From Deinococcus sp. (GTDB lineage: Bacteria > Deinococcota > Deinococci > Deinococcales > Thermaceae): 12,721 nt of DNA. Both the position numbers and the translations under genes were made by a program. Below are positions 6,744-12,721 of this stretch, one piece after another (positions within the stretch are counted from its first letter, which is position 1; each line of letters starts with the position of its first letter). Where the stretch lies: positions 1 through 12,721 of the forward strand of contig JAMCQK010000023.1 of NCBI GenBank assembly GCA_023382135.1. Reading direction: 5' to 3'. The notes beneath the pieces were generated by a model. That model was not told the origin of the DNA and ran no database searches. It saw only the letters and a program-made list of their open reading frames with translations.

Positions 6744-7943
6744 CTAAGCCCCGTATTTTTGCAGCTTGCCCGCATGTGCCAAGAGTAGCGGCATAAGCTC
6801 CACGCCGCGGAGTTGTCCAAGCGATCCCTTTAGGGCATGGTCCTCGGTAAAACGCTCCGCAGCGTCATTCCTTAGGTTGGGCCCGGAGAGTAGTACCGGC
6901 ACCGGGTGCCAGGAGTGCATTTTCATTACCGAAGGCGTCGAGTGGTCGCCCGTGATGCAAAGCACATCCGGTTTCAGCGCTAAGAAGTCCGGCAGCCAGC
7001 TATCAAACTGCTCAATAAACCTAACTTTCTCGTCAAACTTGCCGTCCTCGGCGGTTGAATCGGTTTTTTTGAAGTGAAAGTAAAAGAAATCAAACTCAGC
7101 CCAGCGCTTGCTCAGGGACTCCACGCCGGGCAGCACCTCCATTCCTACTAAACTTGCAACGCCTTTGTACATGGGGTAGTTGGCGATACAAGCGGGTTTG
7201 AGCTTGTACGCCTGCTGCATCCGGGGGAACCTGGGCCGCTCGGAGATGCCCCGGAATAACGCGCCGTTGATTTTCGGTTCGTCCTTGAGTATTTCGCGAA
7301 TGCGCTTGGAAAGCTCGTTAAGGATGCGGGCGGTCTTCTCGCTACCGGCATCGCCCGCGTCATGCGCACGGGCGGAAAGCGGGGCCACACCAGTTTTCTG
7401 TGGATCGGTGTCGGCCACCTTGCCGTTTAGCCCTGGACCCGACAGCACTACCACGAAGCGGTGCTCGCTTTCGGTATAGAGCGCAATGCTTATTTCCTCA
7501 ATCTTCTGAATCTCGGCTTTCAGCTTGCCGATAATACGCTCGTTCTCCTCGTTGCTGGGTCTGCCGGCACGGCGGTCAACCACCAGTCCGCTGGTATCAA
7601 ACGAGGCGAAGTTCCCCCGGATCGCAACATCGCCATCTTGGAAGGTGGCCCCGATGCCAATAGCCGACAGCGCCCCGCGCCCCACCACGTACTTGAAAGG
7701 GTCGTAGCCGAAAAGCGAGAGATGCCCAGGCCCGCTTCCCGGCGCGAGACCAGGATAGACCGGTGTGAGCAGGCCCAACGCAGACTTTTTCGCTAGTGCG
7801 TCCAGGTTCGGTGTTTTAGCGGCTGCAAGCTCGGTGGGGCCACCGGGCTCTTTGGGCAAGCCTCCGACACCGTCCAGAACCACCAAGAGAATCTTGGATG
7901 GGGTTGGTTGAGAAAGCTCTTCAATGACGGGAAGAATATCCAT
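6744..7943 (-). CDS. apgM: 2,3-bisphosphoglycerate-independent phosphoglycerate mutase, archaeal type
   Basis: 399-residue cytoplasmic glycolytic/gluconeogenic enzyme interconverting 3- and 2-phosphoglycerate through a phosphoserine intermediate with two divalent metals (alkaline-phosphatase superfamily). D24 lies in the first metal-binding strand (LLVVLDGVGG), S70 in PGSGPGH is the nucleophile, ADTDPQKTG and YFHFKKTDS are substrate/metal segments, and TGDHSTPSVMKMHSWHPVP supplies the distal metal site. The sequence matches the recalled T. thermophilus protein from MD(I/L)xPV to the terminal KYGA. The ATG at 7943 is chosen over an in-frame TTG at 7964, which lies upstream of the -10. It is divergent from proS, with a 165-bp spacer. 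Confidence 0.95.
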   Translation of the reverse strand: MDILPVIEELSQPTPSKILLVVLDGVGGLPKEPGGPTELAAAKTPNLDALAKKSALGLLTPVYPGLAPGSGPGHLSLFGYDPFKYVVGRGALSAIGIGATFQDGDVAIRGNFASFDTSGLVVDRRAGRPSNEENERIIGKLKAEIQKIEEISIALYTESEHRFVVVLSGPGLNGKVADTDPQKTGVAPLSARAHDAGDAGSEKTARILNELSKRIREILKDEPKINGALFRGISERPRFPRMQQAYKLKPACIANYPMYKGVASLVGMEVLPGVESLSKRWAEFDFFYFHFKKTDSTAEDGKFDEKVRFIEQFDSWLPDFLALKPDVLCITGDHSTPSVMKMHSWHPVPVLLSGPNLRNDAAERFTEDHALKGSLGQLRGVELMPLLLAHAGKLQKYGA

Positions 7944-7956
7944 AACAGTAATTCTA
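7944..7956 (-). promoter_or_regulatory. Leaderless-type -10 (TAGAAT) for apgM
   Basis: On the minus strand TAGAAT (7956-7951) lies 7 nt before the ATG at 7943. No Shine-Dalgarno sequence and no clear -35 are seen. It fixes the start at 7943 rather than the TTG at 7964. Between here and the proS promoter the only structure noted is AAAAGC/GCTTTT (8021-8026 and 8041-8046). Confidence 0.7.
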
Positions 7957-8094
7957 CCGTTCAATACTTTTGTTCCGCTCCGGATATTCGGCCAAAGGGA
8001 TTGCTTGATGGATGCGGTGAAAAAGCGATTCGGCAGAGGTGCTTTTATCGAAGGGCAGACGGGAAGCTGCCACTAAAGCAGGGGTGTTCGCGGG

Positions 8095-8108
8095 TATCAT
8101 GTCTGGAT
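8095..8108 (+). promoter_or_regulatory. Leaderless-type -10 (TATCAT) for proS
   Basis: TATCAT at 8095-8100 lies 8 nt before the ATG at 8109. No Shine-Dalgarno sequence and no -35 match are seen. The lack of a leader argues against a T-box or other 5'-UTR control of this synthetase gene. Confidence 0.65.
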
Positions 8109-9542
8109 ATGGCAAAGGACAAAGGCCTTACCCCCCAAGCCCAGGATTTTAGCGAGTGGTACCTCGAGGCCATCCAAAGGGCCGATATGGTGGATTACGG
8201 CCCGGTACGCGGCACCATGGTAATCAAGCCCTACGGGTTTGCGCTGTGGGAAAACATTCAGCGCGAGCTCGACCGCATGTTCAAAGAGACCGGGCACCAG
8301 AACGCCTATTTCCCGCTGTTCATTCCAGTCAGTTTTTTTCAGAAAGAAGCGGAGCACGTCGAGGGTTTTGCGCCCGAGCTGGCTATAGTTACCCACGCGG
8401 GCGGGCAAGACCTGGAAGAACCTTTTGCCGTGCGTCCGACCTCCGAAACCGTTATCGGCCATATGTGGGCCAACTGGATTAAAAGCTACCGCGACCTGCC
8501 GCAACTACTGAACCAGTGGGGCAATGTGGTGCGCTGGGAGCTGCGTCCGCGTCCTTTCCTTCGCACCACTGAATTTTTGTGGCAAGAAGGGCATACCGCC
8601 CACGCCACCCAGGAAGAAGCCGAGGAAGAAACACACCGGATGATGGGCGTCTATGCCACCCTGTTCCGCGAGTTCGCAGCCATTCCGGGCTGGGAAGGGA
8701 AGAAAACCGAGTCGGAGAAATTCGCCGGAGCGGTCTACACCATCAGCTACGAGGCCATGATGCGCGACGGAAAATCGTTGCAGTCGTGTACCTCCCACTA
8801 TCTGGGGCAAAATTTCGCCAAGGCGTTCGAGATCAAGTTTCAAGACAAAGACCTCGAGGCCAAACACGTTCACACCACCTCATGGGGTTTCTCTACGCGC
8901 TCAGTCGGGGCGGTGGTGATGGCCCATGGCGACGACAAGGGGCTCATCATGCCTCCAAGGCTTGCTCCGATCCAGATAGTGGTGGTCCCCATCTACAAAC
9001 AGGACACGCGCGAGCAGGTGGTCCCCGCCGCCGAATCACTAACCGCAAGGTTGAAGTCCGCCGGGCTGCGGGTGCATCTCGACGACCGCGACCAGCACAG
9101 CCCCGGCTTCAAGTTCAACGAGTGGGAACTTAAAGGCGTGCCCTACCGAATTGAACTTGGTCCCCGCGACGTCGAGGCGGGCACCGCGGTGCTGGCATCG
9201 CGCCTGGGAGGCAAAGAGACCGTGGGCCTGGACGGGCTTTCTTCCTTGATCCCAGCCAGAATCGAGTCCTTTCACCGGGCGCTTTATCAGCGCGCCCTCG
9301 AGTTCCGCGACGCGCACACCTTTGTGGTTGACGACTACCAGGCTTTCCAGGCCAAAGTAGAGGAAGGATTCGTCAAAGCCTTCCACTGCGGCGAGAAAGA
9401 ATGCGAGAAGCAGATCAAGGAAGAAACCAAAGCCACCACCCGCTGTGTTCCTTTTGATGAACCGGAAGCCAGCGGGAAGTGCATCCGTTGCGGCAAGCCG
9501 AACGGGTACGGCAGGCGGATTTTGTTTGCCAGGGCTTATTGA
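8109..9542 (+). CDS. proS: Prolyl-tRNA synthetase (archaeal/eukaryal-type class II)
   Basis: 477-residue class II aminoacyl-tRNA synthetase charging tRNA-Pro. The motif 1 region is at 48-70, RPTSETVIGHMW (109-120) carries the TXE-like proline/ATP loop, motif 2 includes RPRPFLRTTEFLWQEGHTAH (146-165), and the motif 3 region (GFSTRSVGAVVMAHGDDKGLIMPP) leads into the HGTP anticodon-binding domain (LAPIQIVVVPIYK). The C-terminal domain has C427, C432, C458 and C461 placed as a zinc site (plus C446). The protein ends in Tyr, as in T. thermophilus ProRS, whose terminal carboxylate reaches the active site. The editing insertion of the common bacterial form is absent. The frame is open upstream to 7908, but MAKDKGLTPQ matches the family start and follows the -10, giving the same 477-residue length as T. 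thermophilus. Confidence 0.96.
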   Translation: MAKDKGLTPQAQDFSEWYLEAIQRADMVDYGPVRGTMVIKPYGFALWENIQRELDRMFKETGHQNAYFPLFIPVSFFQKEAEHVEGFAPELAIVTHAGGQDLEEPFAVRPTSETVIGHMWANWIKSYRDLPQLLNQWGNVVRWELRPRPFLRTTEFLWQEGHTAHATQEEAEEETHRMMGVYATLFREFAAIPGWEGKKTESEKFAGAVYTISYEAMMRDGKSLQSCTSHYLGQNFAKAFEIKFQDKDLEAKHVHTTSWGFSTRSVGAVVMAHGDDKGLIMPPRLAPIQIVVVPIYKQDTREQVVPAAESLTARLKSAGLRVHLDDRDQHSPGFKFNEWELKGVPYRIELGPRDVEAGTAVLASRLGGKETVGLDGLSSLIPARIESFHRALYQRALEFRDAHTFVVDDYQAFQAKVEEGFVKAFHCGEKECEKQIKEETKATTRCVPFDEPEASGKCIRCGKPNGYGRRILFARAY

Positions 9543-9714
9543 ATAAAACAGGCTTGCTGTCGAGTTGGAAAGCAGTGGGCACGCTCGCTATTTTCAAGCG
9601 GGAAAGATGTTGAATGAGAGAGCCCGCTTCGAACCCAGGCCTTCTGAGCGCTTTGGTTTAGGGATTGCAGGGCTCGCAACAATTTCGAGCAGTGCACGCA
9701 ACCCTCTGGGTCGC
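9543..9714. other. Non-coding spacer between proS and the oxidoreductase
   Basis: No gene is supported here. AAGCGGG (9596-9602) and CCCGCTT (9623-9629) could pair as a 7-bp stem with a 20-nt loop and may end proS transcription. A GTTCGAA-like word on the minus strand (9623-9636) was tested for a tRNA T-arm and rejected. Nothing else is recognised. Confidence 0.4.
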
Positions 9715-9728
9715 TATAGTGGTATGGT
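9715..9728 (+). promoter_or_regulatory. Leaderless-type -10 (TATAGT) for the Gfo/Idh/MocA gene
   Basis: TATAGT at 9715-9720 lies 8 nt before the GTG at 9729. The ATG at 9724 reads ATG GTG TGA and cannot be the start. No Shine-Dalgarno sequence or -35 match is seen. Confidence 0.6.
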
Positions 9729-10721
9729 GTGAAACCGATTCGGTGGGGAATTCTTAGCACTGGGAAGATCGCCGCCAGCTTGGCGGAAACCCTGAAGAAG
9801 CACAAGGGCGCCGAACTGCTTGCGGTGGGCTCGCGCCAGAAAAAGAGCGCCGAACAATTTGGGCGCCAGTTTGACATTCCGCGCCGCTACGCCAACTACC
9901 AAGACCTGGTGAACGACCCGGATGTGGACGTGGTCTATGTGGCCACGCCCCATAACCTGCACCACCAAAACACCCTGATAGCCCTGGAAGCGGGCAAGCA
10001 TGTCTTATGCGAGAAGTCGTTTGCGCTGAACGCCGCCCAGTCCCACGAGATGATTGCGGCTGCCAGGCGCAAGAAACTCTTTTTGATGGAGGCCATGTGG
10101 ATGCGTTTTATCCCGGCAACCATCAAGCTGCTTGAGCTATTGAAAAAAGGAACAATAGGAGAAGTCCGTGCCCTGCGCGCCGAATTCGGCATCGACCCAG
10201 GCGTGGGGCCGGAGCACCGGCTGCTCAACCCGAGCCTTGCGGGGGGCTCGCTCTTGGATGTTGGTGTCTACCCGGTTACTCTGGCGCACCTGGTCTTTGG
10301 CAGACCGCAAAGCGTGGCCACGCGGGCGCATATCGGCCTTACCGGGGTGGACGAGCAGGCGGGAATGGTGTTTGGCTACCCGGGCGGGCGGATCGCATCG
10401 CTTCTAACCGCGGTTACCACGGCGATGACCCAGACTGCGTTTATTTACGGGACCAAGGGATATATTCAAATCCACCCGTTTTTTTGGCATTCCAAACGCT
10501 TGACGGTTTACCGCAAGAACCGCCCGCCGCAAGCGGTCCCGGCCCCTTACTCCGGCACGGGATACCAGTTTGAAGTCGAGGAAGTTATGCGCTCTATCCG
10601 CGCGGGAAAACTGCAAAGCGACCTATGGCCGCTATCGGAAACCCTGGCGGTGATGGAGACGATGGATACGATTCGCGCGCAGTGGGGGTTGCGCTACCCC
10701 TCGGAAACGGGCGCAGCGTAA
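9729..10721 (+). CDS. Gfo/Idh/MocA-family NAD(P)-dependent oxidoreductase
   Basis: 330-residue cytoplasmic dehydrogenase with an N-terminal Rossmann domain (WGILSTGKIA at 6-15, SR at 35-36, DVVYVATPHNLHH at 67-79) and the catalytic-Lys segment LCEKSFALN (K96). The C-terminal alpha/beta domain includes MEAMWMRFIP and GGSLLDVGVYPV. It most resembles the dihydrodiol-dehydrogenase/xylose-dehydrogenase branch, so a sugar or polyol is the likely substrate, but none can be assigned. The usual EKP motif reads EKS here, which occurs in that branch. The GTG start places MKPIRWGILSTG at the expected N-terminus. The gene for endonuclease III follows after 9 bp. Confidence 0.9.
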   Translation: MKPIRWGILSTGKIAASLAETLKKHKGAELLAVGSRQKKSAEQFGRQFDIPRRYANYQDLVNDPDVDVVYVATPHNLHHQNTLIALEAGKHVLCEKSFALNAAQSHEMIAAARRKKLFLMEAMWMRFIPATIKLLELLKKGTIGEVRALRAEFGIDPGVGPEHRLLNPSLAGGSLLDVGVYPVTLAHLVFGRPQSVATRAHIGLTGVDEQAGMVFGYPGGRIASLLTAVTTAMTQTAFIYGTKGYIQIHPFFWHSKRLTVYRKNRPPQAVPAPYSGTGYQFEVEEVMRSIRAGKLQSDLWPLSETLAVMETMDTIRAQWGLRYPSETGAA

Positions 10722-10730
10722 ACTTTTAGT
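10719..10730 (+). promoter_or_regulatory. Leaderless-type -10 (TAAACT) for nth, overlapping the upstream stop codon
   Basis: TAAACT at 10719-10724 is 6 nt before the GTG at 10731, and its first three bases are the TAA stop of the oxidoreductase gene. No Shine-Dalgarno sequence is seen, so nth may start its own leaderless mRNA as well as being read through from upstream. Confidence 0.5.
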
Positions 10731-11399
10731 GTGGCCAGGAAATCTGGGTATTCAAAGGAGTCTCAAAAGGCCAAACGAGTACGAGCGGAACGAATTCTAA
10801 TTGCCCTCGAGGCCGCCCTTCCCCACGCCACCACCGAACTTTCGCACCGAAGCCCCTACGAGCTTCTGGTGGCCACCGTGCTTGCGGCCCAGGCGACCGA
10901 TAAATCAGTAAACGCGGCCACCCCCGCACTCTTCAAGCGGTACCCGGACGCCTTTCATCTGGCAAAATCAGAACCCGAGAATATCGAGCCTTTCATCAAG
11001 ACCATCGGCCTTTACAAGGCCAAAGCAAAGAATCTTTCTCTGCTCGGCAAGAAGCTGGTGGATGAATACGGCGGAGAGGTGCCCTCGGATCTCCGCGAAC
11101 TAATCAAGCTTCCCGGCGTGGGCATGAAGACCGCCAAGGTGGTTCTCGGCAGCGCATTCGGTATTCCCGCCATTGCGGTGGACACGCACCTTACTCGGCT
11201 TGCGTCGCGGCTGGCGCTATCCAAAGAAACACACCCGGACAAGATCAGCCACGACCTGGAATCCCTGTTCCCGCGCGATAAATGGGTCTTTGTCCACCAC
11301 GCGCTAATTTTGCATGGACGCTACCGTTGTACAGCGCGTAACCCAAAGTGTGAGGGATGCCCGCTTTTTGTGGACTGCGCAAGTAGGGGCGCCTGGTAG
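10731..11399 (+). CDS. nth: Endonuclease III (DNA glycosylase/AP lyase)
   Basis: 222-residue base-excision repair enzyme removing oxidised pyrimidines and cleaving the abasic strand. The helix-hairpin-helix is LPGVGMKTAKVV with catalytic K133; catalytic D151 lies in VDTHLTRLA, 18 residues later as in E. coli (K120/D138). A [4Fe-4S] loop closes the protein with C200-X6-C207-X2-C210-X5-C216. Helix SPYELLVATVLAAQATDKSVN is the conserved Q/T region. The GTG start gives a basic N-terminal tail of about 20 residues (MARKSGYSKESQKAKRVRAE). The gene lies 9 bp after the oxidoreductase and converges on the secreted-protein gene. Confidence 0.96.
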   Translation: MARKSGYSKESQKAKRVRAERILIALEAALPHATTELSHRSPYELLVATVLAAQATDKSVNAATPALFKRYPDAFHLAKSEPENIEPFIKTIGLYKAKAKNLSLLGKKLVDEYGGEVPSDLRELIKLPGVGMKTAKVVLGSAFGIPAIAVDTHLTRLASRLALSKETHPDKISHDLESLFPRDKWVFVHHALILHGRYRCTARNPKCEGCPLFVDCASRGAW

Positions 11400-11452
11400 C
11401 CTGCTCCCGCTCCCGGAGTTGTTACCTAATTTCACCGTAGCCGCAAAGCATG

Positions 11453-11476
11453 GTTGGGAGGCAGGGCCTCTCCAAC
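11453..11476. terminator. Hairpin between convergent nth and secreted-protein gene
   Basis: GTTGG-GAGGC (11453-11462) pairs with GCCTC-T-CCAAC (11466-11476) around an AGG loop: 10 bp with a single bulged T. A second smaller stem, GAGAC/GTCTC, lies at 11500-11515. Both are in the 134-bp gap between two stop codons and suit a bidirectional terminator, though no T-tract follows. Confidence 0.45.
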
Positions 11477-11533
11477 TCACTTCAACTATGTAGCACAGGG
11501 AGACTTCTGTGTCTCGCTGAGCCCCTGAGGTCT

Positions 11534-12682
11534 TTACTTGAAGCTCGATATGTCAAATGCGTAAGTCCTCGACTCTCCCTCCGCCACATACAGCGTCTGG
11601 CCGGCCAAGTCCTGGGGTACCTCGAAGTAGATCCTGAAACGGTACTCTTCCCCCGGCTTCAGCTCCCCCTCGGCGTGCTCGTCGCGGCCAGCCTTGATCA
11701 AGTAGCCGTCGAACTTAGCCTTTTCGCCATCGGCGTCTTTCAACTCAAACTTAAAGTTGCTCCACGAATAACCCACCGGCCTGGTAATTGCGTTCTTGAT
11801 GGCTATGGTGGCCACCAGGTAGCGCTTGCCCCCTTCCGGCCCCTTCTTATTCATGGGGTCGGTGGTGAAACCGACCGTCTCCAGCTTCAGGTCAAAGTTT
11901 TTCAGCGGGTAATAACTCCCGGCCTTCACCGGAACCTCTTCCAGTGCGGTAGAGCCGCTAGCGTCCGCCGGGTCGGCAAAAGGCGCGCTCAAGGGCTTGA
12001 CCTTGCCCCGCAGGTCGTAACGCAAGACCGGCGCCGCGTCTTCACCGCCGCGTTCGACAATTAGCTTGGGAATCACCCCTGCCGCGGGCACCGGCCATAC
12101 GACAACCACGTCGATCTTTTGCGCGGGTTTCAGCGAGATGTCAAGGCTCTCGGTGGTACCCTCGCGGGCCACGTAGCTGTCAAAGACCTGGTTGACGTCC
12201 TTGCTGTCCACTGCAGTGAACTTGAAGCTGCGCCAGGAAAGATTTTCTTCCTGTTTCTGCGGGTTTTGCACCGTGTAATGCAGAACCAACAGCTTCTCGC
12301 CAGCCTTGGGCGCGTAGACCGTGGTTCCGATGGTCACCCTCGAAACCGTGAACTCGGCGCTCCGAAGGGTGAAGTTGAGCGGGTCGCGCTTGCCCAGGGT
12401 ATAGGTCTTGCCCAGCTCGCCCTCTCCCCCTGCCAGCTGAGCAGTGCCCGCCACCTCGGTAGGAGCTTTACCGGTGGTCACAATGACAAACCGGTTCTTG
12501 GCTTTGTCGTAGGTAACCTGAGCCCCCAAAGCCTTGGCAAAGCTCAAAGCGTCCACGTAGACCTTGCCGCCCTTCTCTACTGTGTCCAGCTTGACCTGCT
12601 TGCCGTTGATGATGAAAACCGGGATCGTGGCTGCCAGAGCTACCAGGCTTACCAGAACAATAAACAGGGGAATCTTTCTCAT
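11534..12682 (-). CDS. Secreted protein: copper-amine-oxidase-N-like domain plus two tandem beta-rich repeats
   Basis: 382 residues. A signal peptide covers about 1-17 (MRKIP, hydrophobic core, ALA). Residues 23-70 (FIINGKQVKLD, VYVDALSFAKALGAQVTYDKAKNRFVIV) look like the copper amine oxidase N-terminal-like stalk module common in surface proteins of Gram-positives and thermophiles. Two copies of one domain follow, at about 100-222 and 257-378, each with SW..FKF, FD.Y, LKP and a terminal VP, in exact 157-residue register. The fold resembles DUF4352-type immunoglobulin-like domains. No catalytic motif or Cys is seen. Role unknown; extracellular binding or structure is the inference. The ATG at 12682 follows a strong ribosome binding site; the promoter lies beyond the window. 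Confidence 0.85.
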   Translation of the reverse strand: MRKIPLFIVLVSLVALAATIPVFIINGKQVKLDTVEKGGKVYVDALSFAKALGAQVTYDKAKNRFVIVTTGKAPTEVAGTAQLAGGEGELGKTYTLGKRDPLNFTLRSAEFTVSRVTIGTTVYAPKAGEKLLVLHYTVQNPQKQEENLSWRSFKFTAVDSKDVNQVFDSYVAREGTTESLDISLKPAQKIDVVVVWPVPAAGVIPKLIVERGGEDAAPVLRYDLRGKVKPLSAPFADPADASGSTALEEVPVKAGSYYPLKNFDLKLETVGFTTDPMNKKGPEGGKRYLVATIAIKNAITRPVGYSWSNFKFELKDADGEKAKFDGYLIKAGRDEHAEGELKPGEEYRFRIYFEVPQDLAGQTLYVAEGESRTYAFDISSFK

Positions 12683-12688
12683 ATCTTT

Positions 12689-12695
12689 CTCCTTT
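12689..12695 (-). promoter_or_regulatory. Shine-Dalgarno sequence AAAGGAG
   Basis: On the minus strand AAAGGAG (12695-12689) sits 6 nt before the ATG at 12682. It is the only clear ribosome binding site in the window, showing that this gene, unlike its neighbours, is expressed from a leadered mRNA. Confidence 0.85.
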
Positions 12696-12721
12696 GGCGG
12701 TTCGGCTGCAAACTGCCGCCG

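Noticed and set aside
7908..8108. Open frame extending proS upstream by 67 codons
   Set aside because: It overlaps apgM and both promoters, has no family similarity, and the 477-residue form from 8109 matches the length and N-terminus of the T. thermophilus enzyme.
7944..8108. Possible T-box or other leader upstream of proS
   Set aside because: No T-box specifier or antiterminator pattern is seen, and the -10 lies only 8 nt before the ATG, leaving no room for a leader RNA.
9623..9636. tRNA T-arm-like GGGTTCGAAGCGGG on the minus strand
   Set aside because: The T-stem pairs poorly, no matching 7-bp acceptor stem exists at the right distance, and no D-arm or anticodon arm can be drawn.
11450..12064. 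204-codon plus-strand open frame opposite the secreted-protein gene
   Set aside because: The minus-strand product has a signal peptide, a perfect ribosome binding site and a domain duplication; this frame is its antisense shadow plus spacer.
1..12721. CRISPR array, defence island, prophage or transposon
   Set aside because: No regularly spaced direct repeats, no transposase, integrase, nuclease-helicase or phage gene, and all spacers are under 200 bp; the content is housekeeping.

Overview
The window reads as chromosomal housekeeping DNA from a member of the Deinococcota, most likely the Thermaceae (Thermus/Meiothermus side). This rests on close recalled similarity of three products to Thermus thermophilus proteins: TrmH with the N/R/E/S/N catalytic set, the 399-residue archaeal-type phosphoglycerate mutase, and the 477-residue archaeal/eukaryal-type prolyl-tRNA synthetase with a C-terminal cysteine cluster and a terminal Tyr. 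Spot counts put GC near 57-60 %, low for Thermus, so a Meiothermus-like or less well-known relative is plausible. No species can be named from the sequence.

Layout. Positions 2-2556 (+) hold a 5'-truncated aldehyde dehydrogenase overlapping (ATGA) a class III PLP aminotransferase, a two-step amine/amino-acid catabolic pair. An aldo/keto reductase (2655-3671, +) converges on a SAM methyltransferase (3733-4485, -), which diverges from trmH (4637-5287, +). A secreted VanW-domain protein follows (5452-6636, +). It converges on apgM (6744-7943, -), which diverges from proS (8109-9542, +). A Gfo/Idh/MocA oxidoreductase (9729-10721, +) and endonuclease III (10731-11399, +) are nearly contiguous. They converge on a secreted protein with two copies of one beta-rich domain (11534-12682, -). 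Every gene-free stretch is shorter than 200 bp. I see no tRNA, rRNA, CRISPR array, transposase or phage gene.

The genes do not form one system. They are central metabolism (apgM), translation (proS, trmH), DNA repair (nth), small-molecule redox enzymes and two exported proteins. The most striking feature lies in how the genes start. Eight of the nine complete genes that are not ATGA-coupled have a TANNNT hexamer 6-8 nt before an ATG or GTG and no Shine-Dalgarno sequence, the known signature of leaderless mRNAs in Deinococcus-Thermus. The ninth, the duplicated-domain secreted protein, has a textbook AAAGGAG ribosome binding site.

The second theme is intergenic inverted repeats. A 107-bp structure with 10-bp terminal inverted repeats exactly fills the gap between the vanW and apgM stop codons. 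A 66-bp inverted repeat overlaps the trmH stop codon. A smaller repeat lies between the methyltransferase and trmH. I found no convincing new multi-gene system; the best leads are these repeats and the start-site architecture.
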